Source of the DNA: Xiphydria camelus
Lineage: Eukaryota > Arthropoda > Insecta > Hymenoptera > Xiphydriidae
NCBI GenBank assembly: GCA_963678675.1
Contig: OY783193.1
Span: 12,634,822-12,698,821 of the forward strand
DNA length: 64,000 nt
Direction of reading: 5' to 3'
The notes beneath the pieces were generated by a model. The model had not been told where the DNA came from, ran no database searches, and saw only the letters and a list, made by a program, of their open reading frames with translations. How positions within the stretch are numbered: the stretch's first letter is position 1; every line of letters begins with the position of its first letter. Positions 58,281-64,000 of the stretch are shown here, piece by piece. Made by a program: the position numbers and the translations under genes.

Positions 58281-59575
58281 GTAGGCAAGACCGAGATGCT
58301 GGAATTTCTTTGCGAAATAACGCGAAAGCTCTCTCGAATCTGATATCCGAACACTTTTCGCCCGCGCTTCTAGACTAGGACGCACTCCAAAATGAAGTTC
58401 TCAAGGCATCGAAGTACGCGAGAAATGCGGTAGCGAACGTGGGAGGGCTCGAAAGTTCCGTGTAAATGTGAGCAGACGTTTACGGTCTGTGATTCTAGGA
58501 ATCGGAGGTCGTCGTTTGAGCTAGTTATTTATTTAGCTTGCGAGGAAATTTTTTTGAAGCGTTCGTTTCTCAATCTCTGAATCACTACGGATTCATTTAA
58601 ATCGAAGGCGAACAGAAGCACTTAGAGAGGCCAGGAGGATGAACAGGAATTTCCATATCATTTTGATCAACGTTGATTCGATCGAATGAAGTGGAGAGGC
58701 AATGCTGAAAATCAATCAGCTGAAGTTCCAATTGAAAGCATTTTTTTTTCATTGGTAGGGAATTTTCGAGCCTTAGAATATGTTTTTCGTGTCATTAAGA
58801 ACTCTGCTCGAAGAGGCGATTCGCCGAAGAGGATTATTAACCCTGTTTTAAATATATTCATTATATTATCACCGTGTACGCGTTGCCATTCATACATTAT
58901 TATATTTCCTGTCCAAGGACCTCACGTTTAAACTGTTAAAAACTGTATGTCCTGGGATCAGATTTGTATATTTCTATAATCTTTTCATATAATTAATTCT
59001 CTTTCGTCTGGCTAATTTAGTTTGACGAAAATCTAATTTATCACGCGTGAGATCTTTATCCGCGTCAAGAAATACGCATCGCTTGTATTCGATCGAAATT
59101 TGATCAAACTTCGCATGTACCTTCCGCAACTTTAAAATTTAGAATAGAAGTCTTTAAACCGTGTTTCCCAATCTTCCATTATTGCTATCAATTATCATGA
59201 AGCTTTTTTACGTTTACATCTTCATTTGATATTAAACAAATTCTCGAATGTCGCTCGTTATATTATATTTCTGCTTCATATTTCTGTATAAAATTGAAAG
59301 AGTTGTTGAAAATTGTTCGTGGCTCGTTATATCATTTCACATTCAACTCATCAGTTTCGCTGCAATGTTTCAGGGTAGCACCTTATTTTCAGCTCAATCA
59401 ACAGAGAATTAATCAATAAATCTATGAAAAGGATGATGGATTTATACTGAATTGGAGAAATATGACGATAATAAATATGGTTGCTTATACCTACCTTATC
59501 GTCTTACCACACAGATAGTAAAGGTAAATTGATACTTTTTTAGACTATAAATATATTTTATATTACGAGTGGATA
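58281..59575. other. No gene recognised
   Basis: Short overlapping frames at 58,686-58,931 and elsewhere match nothing. No repeats shared with the rest of the window were noticed. Confidence 0.4.
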
Positions 59576-59577
59576 TA

Positions 59578-60307
59578 CAGGGTGTCCCTAAATATCATGT
59601 ACAAATGGAAAAGGAGGTAATTCTTTGGCTTATTTCATGACTAAAAGTTCATTTAAACATAGGTCCGTAAAAGCTTCGTTACTGATCTACAGGGTGTTGA
59701 AATTTCAAATTTTTAAAAAAATAACGCAGTTTTTGTAGCAATGATTTATTACAATAAGAAAAACCTAAATAATAAACATAACAAAACAACGTTACAAAAA
59801 CTGCTGAAAGTGACCACCTCCAACCCTTACACATGCTTCCGCTCTTCTTCTCATTGATTCCCGGACTCTTTGGAACATTCCCGGAGTATTTCTTACGGTT
59901 TTTTCTCGATAACGGTGGCAGATAAGAAAATACTACAAGAGACCAAAAAGATTGTAAACAAAACAGAAAATTTATTTTGTATTTTAGAATCTACCAGAGG
60001 CGTACCGTGAAAAAGTTCAGGGGAAGAAAAGGGGGCACGACCCCTAAAAAAATACCCCCTGTAGATTCTCACAACCATTTAACATGCCCAATGATATAAG
60101 CCCTACAGCATAATCTCATTCCAAATTTGAGCTAAATATCTTAAAACTGCATGAGCTAAAAAAAAAAATTTTTTAATTTTGAAATTTCAACACCCTGTAG
60201 ATCAGTAATGAAGCTTTTATGGACCTATGTTTATATGAACTTTTAGTCATGAAATAAGCCAAAGAATTACCTCCTTCCATTTTTACATGATATTTAGGGA
60301 CACCCTG
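59578..60307. mobile_element. Mariner-like deletion derivative (CAGGGTGTCCCTAA ends)
   Basis: The ends are CAGGGTGTCCCTAAATATCA and complement, flanked by TA (59576-59577, 60308-60309). TIRs run about 155 bp and include a second CAGGGTGTTGAAATTTC motif in each arm. A transposase C-terminal remnant survives inside on the minus strand. Confidence 0.8.
59792..59925 (-). pseudogene. Mariner-family transposase, C-terminal tail
   Basis: The minus strand reads FQRVRESMRRRAEACVRVGG followed by GHFQQFL and a stop (59792-59794). This is the usual end of Tc1/mariner-type transposases of insects (RR...C....GGHFE..L). Upstream the frame continues for about 13 more codons and then runs into unrelated sequence. 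The DDD catalytic region is deleted. Embedded in a 730-bp TIR element. Confidence 0.7.
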
Positions 60308-60334
60308 TATATGTATACATATATGTATATCGTG

Positions 60335-60581
60335 GGCTTACTGCCGAAAGTAACCAAGTCGAAATTTTAACTCTATGAGTTAGAATGCCCAAGTCATTAA
60401 GAATACTGTTTTACACTATCAGAAAAGTTGACTAAGTCATGTATTCAACTTAGTCAAAGTCCTTGTAAGTTGAATATATGACTTGGTCAATTTTTCTGGT
60501 AGTGTAAAACAGTATTCTTAATGACTGTCATTCTAACTTACAAAGTTAAAATTTTGACTTGGTCATTTTTGGCAGTAAGCC
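60335..60581. repeat. Hairpin MITE between the two mariner-like elements
   Basis: The ends are GGCTTACTGCCGAAAGTAAC and the near-complement, with arms of about 110 bp sharing GTTTTACACTA and AATTTTAAC/GTTAAAATT words. The centre holds TATTCAACTTAGTC and GACTAAGTTGAATA-like repeats. Confidence 0.8.
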
Positions 60582-60597
60582 AAACTATATATATATA

Positions 60598-61469
60598 CAG
60601 GGTGACATTTTGAAAACTTGCCACCCCAATATCTCAGAAAGTTACAAATTTTCTAAAAGAAAAGAAAAAATACGGTTTCGGCAGTGGAGAGGGGGAACCA
60701 AAATGACATAATCGGAGACGCACTCCCTCCAACCCCCTTAGGGGTAGCCCCCCCAACTTTGTAATCTTAAATAGCAACCCCCTATGTGTGATACAGCGTT
60801 CGAAAGCTCTTTAAAAATGTTTTACAACAACACCAAATTTTGGTACCTTTCGATGAGTAGTTTTTGTGCAAATCGAGAAAGAAACTGCTAGAAGTAAGTT
60901 GTCAATTTATTTATTAAAGGTCAATTACGTTACAATAAATTTTCGAAATGATTTCCATTGATTTTTCGAACTTTTTCAAATGTTGTTCTTGAAATTTTGC
61001 GACATTCTTGCGTAATTCTCTGTTTCAGTTGGTTAATGTTTGCTGATTGAGTTTGAAAAACAACAGATTTCAGATGTCTCCATAAGAAGAAATCGCAGAG
61101 AGTAAGATCAGGTAATGGAAATCACTTCGAAAATTTATTGTAACATAATTGACCTTTTTTTAATAAATAAATTGACAAAACTTACTTCTAGCAATTTCTT
61201 TCTCGATTCGCGCGAAAACTACTCATCGAAAGGTGCCAAAATTTGGTGTTGTAAAGCATTTTTAAAGAGCTTTCCAACGCTGTATCATACATGGGGGGTT
61301 GCTATTTAAGATTACAAAGTTGGGGGGGCTACCCCTAAGGGGGTTGGGGTGAGTGCGTCTCCGATTATGTCATTTTGGTTCCCCCTCTCCACTGCCAAAA
61401 CCGTTTTGTTTTAGAAAATCTGTAACTTTCTGAGATATTGGGGTGGCAAGTTTTCAAAATGTCACCCTG
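60598..61469. mobile_element. Mariner-like element with about 350-bp TIRs
   Basis: The ends are CAGGGTGACATTTTGAAAAC and complement, flanked by TA (60596-60597, 61470-61471). The inverted repeats (60598-60956 and 61117-61469) are unusually long and include GGGGTAGCCCCCCCAACTTT. The right arm duplicates, in inverse, the end of the transposase remnant. Confidence 0.85.
60930..61118 (-). pseudogene. Mariner-family transposase, last 62 codons
   Basis: The minus strand reads PDLTLCDFFLWRHLKSVVF, then a helical stretch, KVRKINGNHFENLL and a stop at 60930-60932. PDLTxxDFFLW carries the third catalytic aspartate of the DD34D/DD34E-type triad. No frameshift in this piece; everything upstream is deleted. 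Lies between long TIRs whose inner ends include these final codons. Confidence 0.8.
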
Positions 61470-61471
61470 TA

Positions 61472-63180
61472 TATAATATCTCACTATCTATTATATCATC
61501 GGTACGATATTATTTACGTAGCAGATTTATATCGACATGCATGAAGTTTAGGAAGACTTAATTATTTTAGACATCTATTGCAAGTATACTTCGTGGTACA
61601 CATGAAAAGGTTGAAATTCCTCCCGATTCACGAGGATATCCCATTCTATAGCACAATTCTTACGCTATTTAAAGTCGCTTCTGGTTATTTTCTTTCGCCG
61701 CAATATCCTTTATTGCCAAATGCAAGACACGAGAACCTCTTAAAAATATTAGCCTCCTGTATACAACTCAGAAACTCATGAAATCCATCCCTATAACCGA
61801 AGAAACGAGAGAGCCCGTAACCGCACCTTTTTTTTTTCACGGAAGTGTTACGTAAATTTCGTGCGCTCTCTCTCCAAGACGCTCGTTTAGACCTAGGCGC
61901 TTGCGCTTCGACATCAACAGCTACTCGTGCGGGTGCGGACAGACGCGAAGTCGCGCTTCCACTCTCATGAACGACCGACCGAACCTCAGTAGTCGGCGCG
62001 CGCTCCACGGTCCGCGTGCTCCGGGACACATTTAGAATCCCTGTCAAAGAAAGTGACGTTTTCGTTCGATCAACGTTGATCTGTGATCATTTTTACTCCC
62101 CGACGAGTAGTGGAAAGTAAAAAACAAAGAAATCACCTTTTTAAAAATCTTCCTTAAAGCTCAGAGGAGGAAGCTCTTTTCACTCTCGGTGACTTTTAGC
62201 GAGAACGACTAAGGGTCGGGTAATCAAGCATTCGAATTTACGCAAACGCAAAGGGCGATAAAGGAAGTAAAATCAGGTTATAGTCGCGGTGGGCGTGTGC
62301 CGAGAGGGTTATTAACTTCCCTTCGCCGGCGATGTCGATGCGCGGGTGATTGCCAGGGCAGTGAAGAGGAGGACGAGTATATGCGATCCTACAGGTGGTG
62401 TTTCAAGAAAGAACCGTGAAAGGACACTCGTATTCGAGGGGGTGGGATTGAGTGCCGGTGGTGCCGCCGAGATTCCCACGGTTTTCATTCAGAAATACCA
62501 GCTGCTGCGTTGTTTTGACGCGATCACGGCTATTAATTACAGAGCGAGTGCGGGCGGTCGACGCGACGACGTTGTCTTTTCTCGGTGCGCCTCGGGGGAA
62601 CAAATAGTTTTCGGCTGTAAGGCGACGGTGCTGATCGACAGTTGGTAAGTGACTCGGGATGCGCGAGTAAACAGAAAAATATTTGGTTATGCGTGTGGGA
62701 GGCTTCGTGTCGGATCAGCTGGCCAAAGCTTATTCTGGTTCTTCTGGTGGACCGAGCTTAAAAGCCAACGCCGCGTATCTGACTTAATCATCGAGTGGGA
62801 TTTTACGGGGTACCCTTTGATTTTTTGCCCTCTTCTTGAAACTATTTTAAGACTCAGGTGTACGTAGATGTGGTGATACTTGAAATGCGCGGAGCGCTCT
62901 AAAATATACGGCTTTTCGTACCAGTCATTCGAGCGAGTCTCTGCGTTAATCGGATTTTCTACGTGAAAAGCTCCAACGAAGGATGCAGGCAATTTCCGCG
63001 GGATTGCGGGAAATCGTCCGTGCAAAACGGCAGATCGATATCGAAGGATATATGGGCCAATTCCCATCGCGGTACGACTATAAAACCTGCAAATCGAGGC
63101 TCGACTTTTGGGACGCTCGTGTGTATAGACAGATTTAATGCTTGAATGGCGAGGGATGGTCTGGTAGTTTTTTTGTAGAG
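61472..63180. other. CpG-bearing unique DNA; possible host 5-prime exon
   Basis: From about 61,800 to 62,700 the DNA is GC- and CpG-richer than its surroundings. An open plus frame at 62,346-62,644 runs into a consensus donor (TTG|GTAAGT at 62,645). It could be the first exon, coding or not, of a host gene continuing to the right. I recognise no domain. Minus frames at 61,685-62,047 and 62,687-63,301 are likely by-products of the composition. Confidence 0.35.
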
Positions 63181-63183
63181 GAA

Positions 63184-63705
63184 GGGAACTAAACCCGACA
63201 TACCACTTTGTTTTTTGGCCAAAACTCAGCCGAAAATTAGTCAAATTTGAAAAACTGCATACCAGCGTGTAGGTAGGACACTTACCTTTAAAAATCAGCA
63301 TTAGTTTAAAAGAGAGTTATTGTACATTGAAAAAAATGAAAAAATCGCAAATCAAGTCAAAAATAGCTCCTGAGCAAAAAGGTACCAAACCCGACATACT
63401 TGGTTTAAGTAAAGTTTAAAACTAAAAATTTCAGTCCTACATTTCTTTTAACTCTGTAAGGCGTTTTTAACATCAATAACTATTATTTAAATATGTTTTC
63501 GAAGGAAAATAAATTAAAAAAGGAAACATTTACACTCAAAAAGTTAAAAAAACAAATTTATTCCAAAATTATCAAAGCAAAAATTATAACCTTCGTAAAA
63601 AGCATCTGTGAAAGAAAAACGGCCGGATCAGCCTCAAGTACTCATAACGCCCATAAAGTTTTCAAAACTACAGCAAAAAAGCTAGGTATGTCGGGTTGGG
63701 CAACT
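63184..63705. repeat. Inverted CCAAACCCGACATAC motifs
   Basis: AAACCCGACATAC occurs at about 63,191 and 63,388, and its complement GTATGTCGGGTT at about 63,687. The last two could be ends of a roughly 320-bp element containing a lysine-rich frame (63,493-63,801) that runs past the right end. No duplication seen. Confidence 0.4.
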
Positions 63706-64000
63706 TCGGTATTTGAACTTTGTTTCCTCATAACGAACGAACGAATGATTTTAGAAATAAAACTGAACCAATTTTTCTACCCCTTATTTGTTTCTGAATA
63801 ACAATGAAATACCAAAAAAACTACTCACCACTAGTTATTCGCGTCTACAGCCGCCCGTTTTCACACATTCAAAAATGCTGACGATTGTAAATCTGTAACT
63901 TTTGAGATTATCGGCGCACATCTACGAAAACAAACGCCAGAGGCAATGTTACCGTACAGGCAAGCTATCTATGCATCAAAACGACTAAGTTTACGTAGTT
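63706..64000. other. No gene recognised
   Basis: Remainder of the window; the frame from 63,493 ends at 63,801 and nothing else is supported. Confidence 0.4.

Overview
This window looks like insect nuclear DNA. It is AT-rich, has spliced genes with GT/AG introns, is not depleted in CpG, and is built almost entirely of DNA transposons and their short palindromic derivatives. A hymenopteran (ant- or wasp-like) source fits the CpG-rich unique DNA and the Harbinger/MADF, BEN and mariner repertoire, but the order is inference. I recognise no rRNA, tRNA, CRISPR array or confident host protein gene.

Layout. 1-8.4 kb: an inverted-repeat element split by a piggyBac-like MITE, a 5.2-kb foldback whose 2-kb arms carry mirrored Harbinger transposase fragments, and a 104-bp tandem array. 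8.7-16.3 kb: a 3-kb terminal-inverted-repeat (TIR) element with a hAT element inside it (8-bp target duplication), several hairpin MITEs, and a 1.35-kb element holding a C-terminal scrap of a CACTA/EnSpm-type transposase. 16.3-22.7 kb: copy A of a long repeat family, with four further insertions. 23-28 kb: a Harbinger element whose transposase and MADF-BESS genes are broken into oppositely oriented pieces, as if by an internal inversion. 28.2-33 kb: a 1.76-kb element with about 450-bp TIRs and AT-rich DNA. 33-55 kb: copy B of the long repeat, hit by a 15.5-kb nest and by a 2.4-kb foldback element with a 9-bp target duplication. 55-64 kb: piggyBac-like, Kolobok-like and two mariner-like non-autonomous elements, plus unique DNA with at most weak exon candidates.

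The most notable system is the nest at 33.9-49.4 kb. An intact-looking 10.5-kb CMC (CACTA/Mirage/Chapaev-type) transposon at 38,860-49,361, with matching TIRs and a TA duplication, carries two divergent genes. On the plus strand is a TNP2-like transposase of about 948 residues. On the minus strand is a ten-exon gene for a coiled-coil, BEN-domain, acid-tailed protein. It sits in the subterminal repeats of an older 5.0-kb element (CGAG duplication) with the same plan: a decayed BEN gene on the minus strand and a C-terminal transposase remnant on the plus strand. The repeated pairing suggests that a BEN protein is a standing partner of this transposase lineage. By analogy with plant TNPA it may bind the subterminal tandem repeats; that role is inference.
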